Assembly: GCA_947466425.1 (NCBI GenBank)
Contig: CANIBZ010000023.1
Span: 1 to 38,220 of the forward strand
Direction: 5' to 3'
DNA: 38,220 nt
From: Flavobacteriales bacterium
GTDB taxonomy: Bacteria > Bacteroidota > Bacteroidia > Flavobacteriales_D > Sanyastnellaceae
The notes beneath the pieces were generated by a model. It was not told the origin of the DNA. It made no database searches and saw only the letters and a program-made list of their open reading frames with translations. The translations under genes were made by a program, and so were the position numbers. How positions within the stretch are numbered: the stretch's first letter is position 1; each line of letters starts with the position of its first letter. This document shows positions 23,913-33,004 of this stretch, one piece after another.

Positions 23913-23943
23913 TATAGACCGCTCACCCTTAAAAAGGGTTGCA
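23913..23943 (-). promoter_or_regulatory. Candidate ECF-type promoter of the sigma gene
   Basis: On the minus strand TGCAACC (23943-23937, -35-like, AAC core) and GTCTATA (23919-23913, -10-like, GTC core) are separated by 17 bases, and the ATG at 23904 is eight bases further. The spacer includes a palindrome ACCCTT-TTT-AAGGGT. ECF promoters typically have an AAC-containing -35 and GTC or CGTC -10 at this spacing, so autoregulation is likely. Not experimentally supported. Confidence 0.5.
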
Positions 23944-23962
23944 CCACTAAAATTAATAGAAA

Positions 23963-26407
23963 TTACTGATACTTGTACACCCCTTCGCCTTTGTTCTTGG
24001 AAAGCATGCGATAATCGAGGAAATAGATGAGGCGAATGGACACTGAATTGCTGAAGGGCAGTTGAGTGGTGGAATTGAAATCGGAAAGCAGATTCGCTTG
24101 AATTTGATTATCTTCATGGATAATCGCATATTTCCAAGCAAAAATGATTTCGCTTCCTGGACGGAAAATCCATCTATAAAACAGATCAACCGTTAATGAA
24201 TTGAAATCTCGGTTAGCCACTCCCGTGAACTCACTGTTTCCCAATGTCCCATTTTCATTCAACATATAAAACTCGTGATAGCGCGAGTATCCCCAATAAT
24301 GGCGAAAGCGAACGTTCATGCTATTCACCGGATTGAAAGCAAAAGCAACAGTTAGCACATTGGTATGCGAAATAGCATCTCGCTTACCGAATACGGGATT
24401 ATTGCCATCAAAGGTGGCGAAGCCCAAATCGTTAAAATGCTGCTGCCTGCTGTATACGTAGGTGAACATCCACTTATCGTTCAGACGGAAGCGCGGCGAA
24501 ATTCTCCAATTGAATACATATCGGCCTGCATTTTCATACACACCGTAACCCGTTCCCGCATCTATAGCCAATCTTTTTCGGTAATCGGAACTTATATATG
24601 CACCTCCGCGAAAGTACTTGTATGTTTGAAACTTCATTCCATCAACCCGCGGCTCAAAAAAATCATATCCTCTAGTTGGTTTGGCGTCGTAATTCAGACT
24701 TATGTATAGGAATTTCTTCGTAACGGCAGTGAATTCTCCTTCCACATAATTTGAAGTAAATGTTTTGGGGAAATACAGGTTTGAACGCGAATAGGAAAAA
24801 TTGGTCCACGCCTTATTCAATTTCCAGAAGGGTTTGTATATGGAATAGCCTACAGTTCCTGAGTTGACTTGCTCATTGTTCGCCTGCAGATAACCGAGAT
24901 CATTTGGGTCGTATGTATTGCTTTCGGTGTAATGATTCGCGGAGAATGTAAAGTTCCCGCTCACTTTTGAAAGATCAATGCTGTATCGATGTCCCAATTT
25001 ATCCTCAGGAGTATTTCCGAAAAAATCCAAACCGTTTTTCGAACTCAACGCACCCGATGCTGTAAGAGCAAAAGAATTCGCTTTGTTCAACAAACGAGTC
25101 TGAAGTGCTGTTACGTTGGCGTCGTAGATACTCCCCTTCCGCATCACATTCGTGTTGGTAAGTGAGATTTGAGATTTATTGGGAAGGTTCTGATCAATAA
25201 CAAATACATTGTAATTGGTCAATGGATTTGTAATGATTTTTCTTGTTGAATGACTGGTCGTATTCTCTACTTCAGCGCTAGTTTCATTGGTAATGGCATT
25301 GAAGAAAGCAACAGCCAAACCCTTGCTATTTCTTCCCGAAATTTTGGTTGCGTTAATCAATTGCGTTTGCATGGGGTTGGACAACACCTGCTCATTCGAA
25401 TCAATTTTAGCACTCACATCGTATGCAAACAAAGGCGTTCCTCCCACGCGACGTGAATAAAAAACCCCGCCACGCGAAAACAATTCTAAGCCTTCGTTGA
25501 AGAATTGACGGTTATCTTGAAATTGAATTTCATACGGCGTAAGATTCAAAATCAATTGATCGCTGATGGTTTGTCCGAAATCGGGAATAAGCGTGGCGTC
25601 TAGGGTATACGCCTCATTCAATCCGATTTTCAAATCCATACCTCCGCTGTAGGCAAACTGATTTGCGCCATTTTGCTCTTTCTTACTGTAAGTTGAAATG
25701 TATGGGTAGAAGAACACACGCTTCGGGGGAACAATTCCTGAAATACCTTTCAAGTGACCCATCTGAGCTAAGAATCCAGCCCCCGCAGGATCAACGAAAC
25801 TCCAGTTGGCTTGAATACGCGTTCTTCGAATTTCACGAACAAAATTCACATGCCAGTGCTGCTCCGGAAGATTTGGGAAACGCAAAGCTGCATAAGGAAT
25901 CTTGAATTCCGCTATCCAGCCGTCTTTTACAATCTTCGTTTTACAATCCCAAACGGCATTCCATGTGGCATCTTCACCGTTCGCAGATTGTCTCGCATCA
26001 TATTGCTCTCCTCTGGGAGAAACAGCAAACATGTATCCGGTTACCCCGTCTTTGTAACAATTCAAAGCCACACCCACATAGTCTGAATTACCGTCTCCGT
26101 CTCTTCCTGTCAATTGTTGAAGAATGCTATCTGGTGAAGGGTCAAACGCATAGATTCCAATGTAAAGCGCCTCGTTTGTATAGACAACTCTGACTTCGGT
26201 GTTGTGTGTTTGAAGTCGTCCCGGATAAGGTTGAATTCCCCAAAACTGATCCGTTGCCGGAGCCTTCTCCCACGCTTCATCATTGAGCAGTCCGTCTAAC
26301 ACGGGTGCCTTCTCCGCTCTTACGGCATACGTTGTTCGATTTGCTAGTTGACCAAAGGCCAAAAAAGCAAGGTGAAGAACAACAAAGAGCGCAAAAGATT
26401 TTTTCAT
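23963..26407 (-). CDS. DUF5916 protein with N-terminal CBM9-like domain
   Basis: 814 residues. Signal peptide (about 1-19), then a CBM9/DOMON-like domain (about 25-220): APVLDGLLNDEAWEKAPATDQFWGIQPYPG, VVYTNEALYIGIYAFDP, DGWIAEFKIPYAALRFP and NFVREIRRTRIQANWSF. The remaining 590 residues, beginning with DLKIGLNEAYTLDATLIPDFGQ, are a DUF5916 region with alternating beta strands ending KWAIIHEDNQ and SIRLIYFLDYRML, consistent with an outer-membrane barrel. Substrate and function are unknown; the family is often near polysaccharide-acting or TonB genes. Divergent from the TonB receptor, with which it shares an 89-base control region. Confidence 0.88.
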   Translation of the reverse strand: MKKSFALFVVLHLAFLAFGQLANRTTYAVRAEKAPVLDGLLNDEAWEKAPATDQFWGIQPYPGRLQTHNTEVRVVYTNEALYIGIYAFDPSPDSILQQLTGRDGDGNSDYVGVALNCYKDGVTGYMFAVSPRGEQYDARQSANGEDATWNAVWDCKTKIVKDGWIAEFKIPYAALRFPNLPEQHWHVNFVREIRRTRIQANWSFVDPAGAGFLAQMGHLKGISGIVPPKRVFFYPYISTYSKKEQNGANQFAYSGGMDLKIGLNEAYTLDATLIPDFGQTISDQLILNLTPYEIQFQDNRQFFNEGLELFSRGGVFYSRRVGGTPLFAYDVSAKIDSNEQVLSNPMQTQLINATKISGRNSKGLAVAFFNAITNETSAEVENTTSHSTRKIITNPLTNYNVFVIDQNLPNKSQISLTNTNVMRKGSIYDANVTALQTRLLNKANSFALTASGALSSKNGLDFFGNTPEDKLGHRYSIDLSKVSGNFTFSANHYTESNTYDPNDLGYLQANNEQVNSGTVGYSIYKPFWKLNKAWTNFSYSRSNLYFPKTFTSNYVEGEFTAVTKKFLYISLNYDAKPTRGYDFFEPRVDGMKFQTYKYFRGGAYISSDYRKRLAIDAGTGYGVYENAGRYVFNWRISPRFRLNDKWMFTYVYSRQQHFNDLGFATFDGNNPVFGKRDAISHTNVLTVAFAFNPVNSMNVRFRHYWGYSRYHEFYMLNENGTLGNSEFTGVANRDFNSLTVDLFYRWIFRPGSEIIFAWKYAIIHEDNQIQANLLSDFNSTTQLPFSNSVSIRLIYFLDYRMLSKNKGEGVYKYQ

Positions 26408-26496
26408 TGGACCGCGAAATTACGATGTAGAACAAATCCAAAAAAATAATGTTTCCTCAACGGGTATAGAATTAACTTCGCAATCGAAATTTCAAC
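26408..26496. promoter_or_regulatory. Divergent promoter region: DUF5916 and TonB receptor genes
   Basis: 89 bases with one box on each strand: TAATTTCG (26422-26415, minus, seven bases before the DUF5916 ATG) and TAACTTCG (26473-26480, plus, 16 bases before the receptor ATG). The intervening 50 bases contain an A-rich tract and could bind a shared regulator. Confidence 0.45.
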
Positions 26497-28911
26497 ATGA
26501 AAAATAGCATTTTATTCATCCTTTTTGTTTTTCTCTTTGGATCAACTGCAATGGCGCAGAACTACGCCGTAAGTGGAGAAGTTCGCGATAACGCCACTGG
26601 AGAAAGCATCATTGGTGCAACCGTGTTCATTAAAAACAAGAACAGCGGAGCCGCTACCAATAGCTTCGGATTTTATTCCATTACACTTCCCGCAGGAAAT
26701 TATGAAATGGAATTGCGTTGTGTGGGATATGAAACATGGACAGCTCCTTTGAAACTTCAATCCAATGTTCACAAGGATTTCGAGCTTAGACCAGTTTCAT
26801 TTACAGGCGGACCTGTCATTATTGAAGGAACTCGCAAAGACAATGTTGGCAGCACCGACATGGGAAAAATTGAAATTGGAATCGATCAAATAAAAAAAAT
26901 ACCCGTAATTTTTGGTGAAGTAGATATCTTGAAAACCATAACACTTCTTCCCGGCGTGCAAAGCAGCGGCGAAGGAAATGCGGGATTCTATGTACGGGGT
27001 GGTGGGGTAGATCAAAATTTAATTCTTCTCGACAATTCAACGGTTTACAACGCATCGCATCTATTTGGATTTTTCAGTGTATTCAATGCAGATGCAGTAA
27101 AGAATATTGAAATTACAAAAGGAGGCGGCCCTGCTTCTTACGGGGGAAGACTCTCCTCTGTTTTAGATATTAATTTGAAGGAAGGAAATAGCAAATCCTA
27201 TCATGGAGCCGGTGGCATTGGAACCATTGCCAGTCGCTTCACCGTGGAAGGCCCAATTAAAAAAGACACCTCATCATTTATTCTTTCGGGAAGAAGAACA
27301 TATATCGATGTGCTGGCTAAGCCATTCATGAAACCGGGAAGTGGTTTTAACGGATCTGGATATTTCTTTTATGATTTGAATGCTAAATTCAATTACCGTC
27401 TTTCCAATCGCGATCAGCTTTTCGCTAGCATGTATACTGGAAAAGATGTGTTCTCATTCAACAGTGCAAATGCCGGTTTCTCAACCCGCATTCCATGGGG
27501 AAACACAACTGGAACCGTTCGTTGGGCGCATCAATCTGGAAGCAAACTTTTCATGAATGCGATTTTAACTTACACCGATTATAATTTTAAATTCGAAGGG
27601 AAACAAGACCAATTCACTTTCGGGCTAAGCAGTGGCATTCGAGATTATGGAGCTAAAGTTCAGTGGAGCTTCTTTCCTAATCCCACTCACCGCATGAAAT
27701 GGGGAATGGATTACACCTATCACAAATTCACACCGAACAACACTTATGCTTCTAGCGGAGACGTAAATTTCGATTTAGGAGAGCAAGTGAAATTGTATTC
27801 GCATGAAGCAGCTGCATACATTCAAGATGATTTCGATTTGAATGAAAAATGGAGAATCAATGCCGGCGTGAGGGTTCCGTATTTCATGCATGTGGGTCCT
27901 TTCACAAGATACACCTACCCTCCTTCGAATTCCAGCGTTGGAGGCTCTACTGCGCCGATTACAACGGTGTATGATAAAAACGAAAAAGTTGCGGACTACT
28001 TCGGATTTGAGCCGCGATTCAATGCGCGTTATGCCATAAATAAAGCTTCAAGTTTCAAAATGGCAATGTCTCGAAATCTTCAATTCATTACGCTTACCAG
28101 TCTTTCTCCCTCATCGTTGCCGACAGATGTTTGGTTACCGAGTACAGATAGATTAAAGCCACAGCTTGCTTCTCAAGTGAGCATAGGATATTTCAGAAAT
28201 TTCTTTGACGATAGCTGGGAGTCGAGCGTTGAACTGTACTACAAGGACATGCAAAATCAGAGCGACTACAAAGAAGGCTCCACGCCAGATCAAACAGTTG
28301 GCGACAACATAGATAATTTATTGGTATTTGGAAGAGGATACAGCTACGGTGCAGAATTCTTCATTAAAAAACGAATGGGAGATTTCTCAGGATGGGTTGG
28401 TTACACCTGGGCCAAAACCATGCGCGTATTTGAAGAGGTGAATAACGGAAAAGCCTATCCAACACGTTGGGACAGACGACACGATTTAAACGTTGTTTTA
28501 ATGTACACCCTTACACCCCGCGTTGACTTAGGATTTGTATTTGTCTACGCCACGGGTAATGCCATTACGCTTCCTGTATCTCGATATTTCTTTGAGGGCA
28601 ATTTGGTTCAAGTGTACGGCGACAGAAATAGTTTCCGCATGGCCCCTTATCACCGCGCTGACTTTTCATTGAATGTAAAAGGAAAGCTAACGCGCACTCG
28701 ATTCGATGCTGAATTGAATCAATTGGTAGAGGAGCCGCGCAAATTCAAAAGCAGCTGGAACTTCTCAGTGTATAACCTATACAACAGAATGAATCCTTAT
28801 TTCATCTACTTCGCAACGAATGACACCAACAATGGCGGCTTCCAAATAACAGCCAAACAAGTCAGCCTATTCCCAATATTACCAAGTATTACTTGGAACT
28901 TTGAATTCTAA
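26497..28911 (+). CDS. TonB-dependent outer-membrane receptor
   Basis: 804 residues. Signal peptide (about 1-20), a carboxypeptidase-regulatory-like domain (about 23-110; YAVSGEVRDNATGESIIGAT, GFYSITLPAGNYEMELRCVGYETW), plug domain (about 130-240; LPGVQSSGEGNAGFYVRGGG, NLILLDNSTVYNASHLFGFF, GGRLSSVLDINLKEGN) and a long barrel ending with ITWNFEF. The final Phe is the usual C-terminal signal for outer-membrane insertion. It has no SusD partner next to it, so it is unlikely to be a SusC-type glycan importer. Substrate is unknown. An ABC exporter gene follows after two bases. Confidence 0.94.
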   Translation: MKNSILFILFVFLFGSTAMAQNYAVSGEVRDNATGESIIGATVFIKNKNSGAATNSFGFYSITLPAGNYEMELRCVGYETWTAPLKLQSNVHKDFELRPVSFTGGPVIIEGTRKDNVGSTDMGKIEIGIDQIKKIPVIFGEVDILKTITLLPGVQSSGEGNAGFYVRGGGVDQNLILLDNSTVYNASHLFGFFSVFNADAVKNIEITKGGGPASYGGRLSSVLDINLKEGNSKSYHGAGGIGTIASRFTVEGPIKKDTSSFILSGRRTYIDVLAKPFMKPGSGFNGSGYFFYDLNAKFNYRLSNRDQLFASMYTGKDVFSFNSANAGFSTRIPWGNTTGTVRWAHQSGSKLFMNAILTYTDYNFKFEGKQDQFTFGLSSGIRDYGAKVQWSFFPNPTHRMKWGMDYTYHKFTPNNTYASSGDVNFDLGEQVKLYSHEAAAYIQDDFDLNEKWRINAGVRVPYFMHVGPFTRYTYPPSNSSVGGSTAPITTVYDKNEKVADYFGFEPRFNARYAINKASSFKMAMSRNLQFITLTSLSPSSLPTDVWLPSTDRLKPQLASQVSIGYFRNFFDDSWESSVELYYKDMQNQSDYKEGSTPDQTVGDNIDNLLVFGRGYSYGAEFFIKKRMGDFSGWVGYTWAKTMRVFEEVNNGKAYPTRWDRRHDLNVVLMYTLTPRVDLGFVFVYATGNAITLPVSRYFFEGNLVQVYGDRNSFRMAPYHRADFSLNVKGKLTRTRFDAELNQLVEEPRKFKSSWNFSVYNLYNRMNPYFIYFATNDTNNGGFQITAKQVSLFPILPSITWNFEF

Positions 28912-28913
28912 TT

Positions 28914-30758
28914 TTGAAATCACTACTCAAACTCAATTACCTTTTTTGGAAATACCGCGGAAGATTGCTCCTCGGTACCTTGTTCATTGTGCTTTCGACT
29001 GCCTTCAATGTATACGCACCCATTGTTGTGGGAGAAGGTGTTGACTTTCTGGCAGAAGCCCTAAGCGCAGCACAAGGAAAAGTTCAAACCATTCACTACC
29101 CAGAAACACTTGCCTTGTTTAGAAGTTGGTTCGGTCTATCGAACGACATTCCAGAAGTTAGAAACAACAGTGCATTTACAGACTGGGTCATCTACATTGC
29201 TTTACTTATAGCGGGGCTGTATTTATTCTTTTATTTATTCAAAGGAATTTTTCTTTTCTTCCAAAGACAAACGCTTATCGTCATGTCTCGATGGATGGAA
29301 TTCGACATAAAAAATTCTATTTATGCGCATTACCAAAAATTAGACGTTTCTTTTTACAAAGTCAATCGAACCGGCGATCTTATGAACCGAATCAGCGAAG
29401 ATGTTGGACGTGTTCGCATGTACCTCGGCCCGGCTGTCATGTACACGCTCAACCTCATTGTTCTCTTTGCCATGTGCATTGGCATTATGTATAAAATTTC
29501 TCCCAAGCTTACCTTATACACCTTGCTTCCTTTACCTTTCATGATGATAGGAATTTTTCTTGTTAGCAGAAGAATTAATAAAAAGACAGAGCGCGTTCAA
29601 CGTCAGCAAAGTGAACTTTCAACCACCGTTCAGGAAAGTATGAGCGGCATACGAGTGCTAAAAGGATTCGGCCTAGAAAATCACTTCATTACGCATTTCT
29701 TTAAGCAAAGTCAGTCCTATAAAAAACTACAGATGCATTTGGTTAAAACAGATGCTTTGTTTACGCCTGTTATTGGAATGCTCGTTGGACTTTCAACACT
29801 GCTCACGTTATACGTTGGTGCTCGTGAGGTTGCTGCCGGAGCTATTACTTACGGCGTCATTGTACAATTTATTTTTTACGTTAACCTTTTAACTTGGCCT
29901 TTTGCCAGTGTGGGTTGGGTAACCAGTTTGGTGTTGAAAGGTGAAGCAAGTATGACACGTATTCTTGCTTTTTTAAATCAGACGTCAGCCATTCCAAGCG
30001 GTAACGAAACCGTTGAAACATTCGAAACGCTTCAATTTAAAAATGTCTCTTTCACATATCCAGAAACGAATATTGAAGCACTTTCCGATCTGAACCTAGA
30101 AATAGAAAAAGGGAAAACCGTTGCATTTATTGGACACACGGGCTCTGGAAAATCTTCTATTGTTCAGTTGCTCATGAAGGCTTATATGCCAACATCAGGA
30201 TCAATAACAGTGAATGATATTGAATTAGGAAACCTTGAAACCAATGCCTACAGAAGCCTTATGGGCATTGTACCGCAAGATGTATTTCTTTTCTCTGACA
30301 CCATAGAGAATAACATTCGATTCGGAAACGAAAATGCTACATTGGAAGAAATTACGCATGCATCTCAAATTGCAGACTTGCATGAAAATATTCTTGGATT
30401 TGAAGAAAAATATGAAACACTTTTGGGTGAACGAGGAATAAACTTAAGTGGTGGACAAAAGCAACGACTCTCAATAGCTCGCGCCATTATTTCTAATCCT
30501 GAAATTTTACTTCTCGATGATTGCCTCTCAGCTGTTGACACCCAGACCGATGAAAAGATTATGCGCGGATTGAAACAAATCCGAGAAGGAAAAACGAATA
30601 TCATTGTATCGCATCGCATCAGCAGTGTTCATCACGCCGATAAAATTTTCGTCTTGCAACAAGGCCAGCTTGCAGAAAGCGGAACCCACGAAGAATTGCT
30701 CGATCAAAAAGGACTTTATTTCGAACTCGCTGAACTTCAAAAAATACAAGAGAACTAA
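28914..30758 (+). CDS. ABC exporter with fused membrane and ATPase domains
   Basis: 614 residues. A six-helix membrane domain (about 1-330) precedes an ATPase: Walker A GHTGSGKSS near 406, Q-loop VPQDVFLFSD near 455, signature LSGGQKQR near 510, Walker B ILLLDDCLS near 531 and switch His in IIVSHRISS near 565. The residue after the Walker B Asp is Asp, not the catalytic Glu of normal sites. The start codon is TTG: no ATG occurs before residue 119, which would remove most of the membrane domain; the TTG lies two bases after the receptor stop. Resembles YheI/MdlA-type multidrug or lipid exporters, which often work as heterodimers, though no partner gene is near. Confidence 0.92.
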   Translation: MKSLLKLNYLFWKYRGRLLLGTLFIVLSTAFNVYAPIVVGEGVDFLAEALSAAQGKVQTIHYPETLALFRSWFGLSNDIPEVRNNSAFTDWVIYIALLIAGLYLFFYLFKGIFLFFQRQTLIVMSRWMEFDIKNSIYAHYQKLDVSFYKVNRTGDLMNRISEDVGRVRMYLGPAVMYTLNLIVLFAMCIGIMYKISPKLTLYTLLPLPFMMIGIFLVSRRINKKTERVQRQQSELSTTVQESMSGIRVLKGFGLENHFITHFFKQSQSYKKLQMHLVKTDALFTPVIGMLVGLSTLLTLYVGAREVAAGAITYGVIVQFIFYVNLLTWPFASVGWVTSLVLKGEASMTRILAFLNQTSAIPSGNETVETFETLQFKNVSFTYPETNIEALSDLNLEIEKGKTVAFIGHTGSGKSSIVQLLMKAYMPTSGSITVNDIELGNLETNAYRSLMGIVPQDVFLFSDTIENNIRFGNENATLEEITHASQIADLHENILGFEEKYETLLGERGINLSGGQKQRLSIARAIISNPEILLLDDCLSAVDTQTDEKIMRGLKQIREGKTNIIVSHRISSVHHADKIFVLQQGQLAESGTHEELLDQKGLYFELAELQKIQEN

Positions 30759-30783
30759 ATAGCCTTCCAGGTGTTTTAAGGTT

Positions 30784-31692
30784 ATGAATGTACTAGTCAC
30801 AGGAGGAACCGGTTTTATTGGAAAGCAAATTATTCAAGCGTTGTTGGAAAAAGGCCATGCTGTCACAAACCTAACCACACAGTGCAAACAGGAAGGCCGC
30901 GTTTCAGAAATGTTTCAGCATGTCTATTGGAATCCGACAACTAAAGAGCTGAACAAATCTTTACTGAATAGCATACAAGGCGTCATTCATTTAGCTGGTT
31001 ACAGCGTGGCCAATAAATGGAGTACTGCAAACAAAGCACTTATGGTTTCGAGTCGAATTTCATCGACCGAATTTCTTTGTGAAATCTTGAATGAGATGGA
31101 TACTCTTCCAAATGTTTTAGTTGGAGCAAGCGCATCTGGATTTTACCCAAACTCTGAAGAAATTCAAGATGAAAACGCACTCAAAGGAACTGGCTTCCTT
31201 TCCGATTTAACCCAACAATGGGAAGAAGCAAGCACTTCCCTTCTCCCTTCCATAAAAAATATACATTTACGCATTGGCGTTGTATTAAGCGCGAATGACG
31301 GCGCTCTGAAAAAACTCACTCCTATTTTCAAAGCTGGAATCGGATCTGCTGTTGGCAATGGAAATCAATACATGAGTTGGGTGCATGAAAAAGATTTGGT
31401 TAGCTTGTTTATTCATTGCCTTGAAAATAATGTGGCGTCAGGTGTGTACAATGCCACATCTGATATCCCTGTCACCAATTACAAATTTTCCAAAACCTTG
31501 GCAATGGTATTAAGAAAACCTTTTTTCCTTCCAAAAGTACCCGCCTTCGTGTTGAAAGTATTGTTCGGAGAAATGTCTCAACTTGTTCTTGTGAGCCAAA
31601 GACTTTCAAATTTAAAAATAAAGTCTACAGCCTTCGAATTCCGATTTAAAAATATTCACGACGCCCTATCCAATGTCTATGGAAAAAACTAA
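30784..31692 (+). CDS. TIGR01777-family SDR epimerase-like protein
   Basis: 302 residues, normal length. N-terminal NAD(P)-binding Rossmann motif NVLVTGGTGFIGKQI (2-16), followed by YWNP, VIHLAGYSVANKWST (near 63-78), VGASASGFYPNS (near 110-122), LRIGVVLSANDGALKKL (near 160-177) and VHEKDLVSLFIHC, all typical of the TIGR01777/YfcH family. The extended SDR fold is intact; substrate and reaction are unknown. It follows the ABC exporter gene by 25 bases and overlaps the next gene, which makes co-transcription likely. Confidence 0.9.
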   Translation: MNVLVTGGTGFIGKQIIQALLEKGHAVTNLTTQCKQEGRVSEMFQHVYWNPTTKELNKSLLNSIQGVIHLAGYSVANKWSTANKALMVSSRISSTEFLCEILNEMDTLPNVLVGASASGFYPNSEEIQDENALKGTGFLSDLTQQWEEASTSLLPSIKNIHLRIGVVLSANDGALKKLTPIFKAGIGSAVGNGNQYMSWVHEKDLVSLFIHCLENNVASGVYNATSDIPVTNYKFSKTLAMVLRKPFFLPKVPAFVLKVLFGEMSQLVLVSQRLSNLKIKSTAFEFRFKNIHDALSNVYGKN

Positions 31693-32986
31693 AATAAACA
31701 TTCATTGGTTTCGAAGAGATCTTCGACTGAACGACAATCACGCCTTGTTCACGGCGCTATCCGCAGAATTCCCCGTGCTTGCCATATTCATTTTTGATCC
31801 AAACATTTTGACGCATCTTCCTAAGAAAGATGCGCGTGTTCAGTTCATTCATGCTACACTTGGTTCATTGCAAGAGCAATTGATTTTTGTTGGAAGTGCG
31901 CTTCGCGTGTTTCATTGCACTCCCGAAGAAGCCTTTGAGCAATTAACGAATGAATTCGATGTTCAGAATCTATTTGCTAATCGTGATTACGAGCCCAATG
32001 CTCGCAGAAGAGACAAGGGTATCTACGATTCTTTGAAGGAAAAGGGAATACCATTTATTGGGAAGAAAGATCACGTCATTTTCGAAGCCAGTGAAGTAAC
32101 CAAAGACGACGGACTTCCATACACCGTGTATACTCCTTATAGCAAGAAATGGAAAACACGTTTAGTTTCGCATCCTATTGTTTGCTATCCATCGGAAGAA
32201 CTTCAATCGAATTTCCTTCAAACTAAAACCTCCGATTTTCCTTCCATTGAACAAATCGGTTTCGAAAAAACAGCAATCAACTTCCCCCCTATTCAACTGA
32301 ATGTTCAAGCCATTCAGAACTATCATCTTCATCGCGATTTCCCCGCTATAGAAGGAATAACACGCATGAGTTTGCATTTAAGATTCGGCACAGTAAGCAC
32401 ACGTGCGTTAGTTCTCTACGGCTTAAAATCCAATGAAAAATGGTTGAATGAATTAATCTGGAGAGAGTTCTATCAAATGATAATCTATCACTTTCCAGAT
32501 ACTGTTGATCACGCGTTTAAGCCAGCGTATGACTTTATTGAATGGAATAACAACGAGGAAGAATTCAAGTTGTGGTGTGAAGGAAAAACGGGCTACCCGC
32601 TTGTAGATGCGGGCATGCGAGAACTCAATGAAACTGGATTCATGCACAACAGAGTTCGCATGGTTGTCGCGAGTTTCTTAACGAAGCACTTGCTTATCGA
32701 TTGGCGTTGGGGAGAAAGATATTTCGCTGAAAAACTTTTAGATTTCGATTTAGCAAGCAACGTTGGTGGCTGGCAGTGGGCGGCAGGAAGCGGTTGCGAC
32801 GCAGCGCCCTATTTTAGAATTTTCAATCCTACTTCACAGATGGAAAAGTTCGACAAGCAGAATGAGTACATTAAAAAATGGGTTCCTGAATTCAACACAA
32901 GTGAATACGCTTTACCCATTGTTGAACATACGTTTGCACGAAACAGATGTTTAGAAAAATACAAGGAAGCCCTTCTGAAAAAGTAA
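31673..32986 (+). CDS. phrB: Cryptochrome/DNA photolyase family protein
   Basis: 437 residues (435 from the second ATG at 31679). Repairs UV-induced pyrimidine dimers with light, using FAD and an antenna cofactor. N-terminal IHWFRRDLRLNDNHALFTAL (8-28) is the photolyase Rossmann-like domain; the FAD-binding helical domain includes LIWREFYQMIIYHFP (near 262-276), the CEGKTGYPLVDAGMREL segment (near 303-319), FMHNRVRMVVASFLTKHLLIDWRWGE (near 323-348) and the strongly conserved ASNVGGWQWAAGSGCDAAPYFRIFNPT (near 362-388). Class I type. It overlaps the epimerase gene by 20 bases. Both CPD photolyase and cryptochrome use this fold. Confidence 0.9.
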   Translation: MSMEKTKINIHWFRRDLRLNDNHALFTALSAEFPVLAIFIFDPNILTHLPKKDARVQFIHATLGSLQEQLIFVGSALRVFHCTPEEAFEQLTNEFDVQNLFANRDYEPNARRRDKGIYDSLKEKGIPFIGKKDHVIFEASEVTKDDGLPYTVYTPYSKKWKTRLVSHPIVCYPSEELQSNFLQTKTSDFPSIEQIGFEKTAINFPPIQLNVQAIQNYHLHRDFPAIEGITRMSLHLRFGTVSTRALVLYGLKSNEKWLNELIWREFYQMIIYHFPDTVDHAFKPAYDFIEWNNNEEEFKLWCEGKTGYPLVDAGMRELNETGFMHNRVRMVVASFLTKHLLIDWRWGERYFAEKLLDFDLASNVGGWQWAAGSGCDAAPYFRIFNPTSQMEKFDKQNEYIKKWVPEFNTSEYALPIVEHTFARNRCLEKYKEALLKK

Positions 32987-32992
32987 AGTCTT

Positions 32993-33000
32993 TACCTTTA
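32993..33000 (+). promoter_or_regulatory. Near-consensus -7 box TACCTTTA
   Basis: One mismatch from TAnnTTTG, four bases before the ATG at 33005. The same spacing as the exact boxes elsewhere makes it worth recording. Confidence 0.3.
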
Positions 33001-33004
33001 CTTC

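Noticed and set aside
23924-23938. Palindrome ACCCTT/AAGGGT as a terminator of the DUF5916 gene
   Set aside because: Stem only six bases, no T-run after it, and it sits between the -35 and -10 of the sigma promoter.
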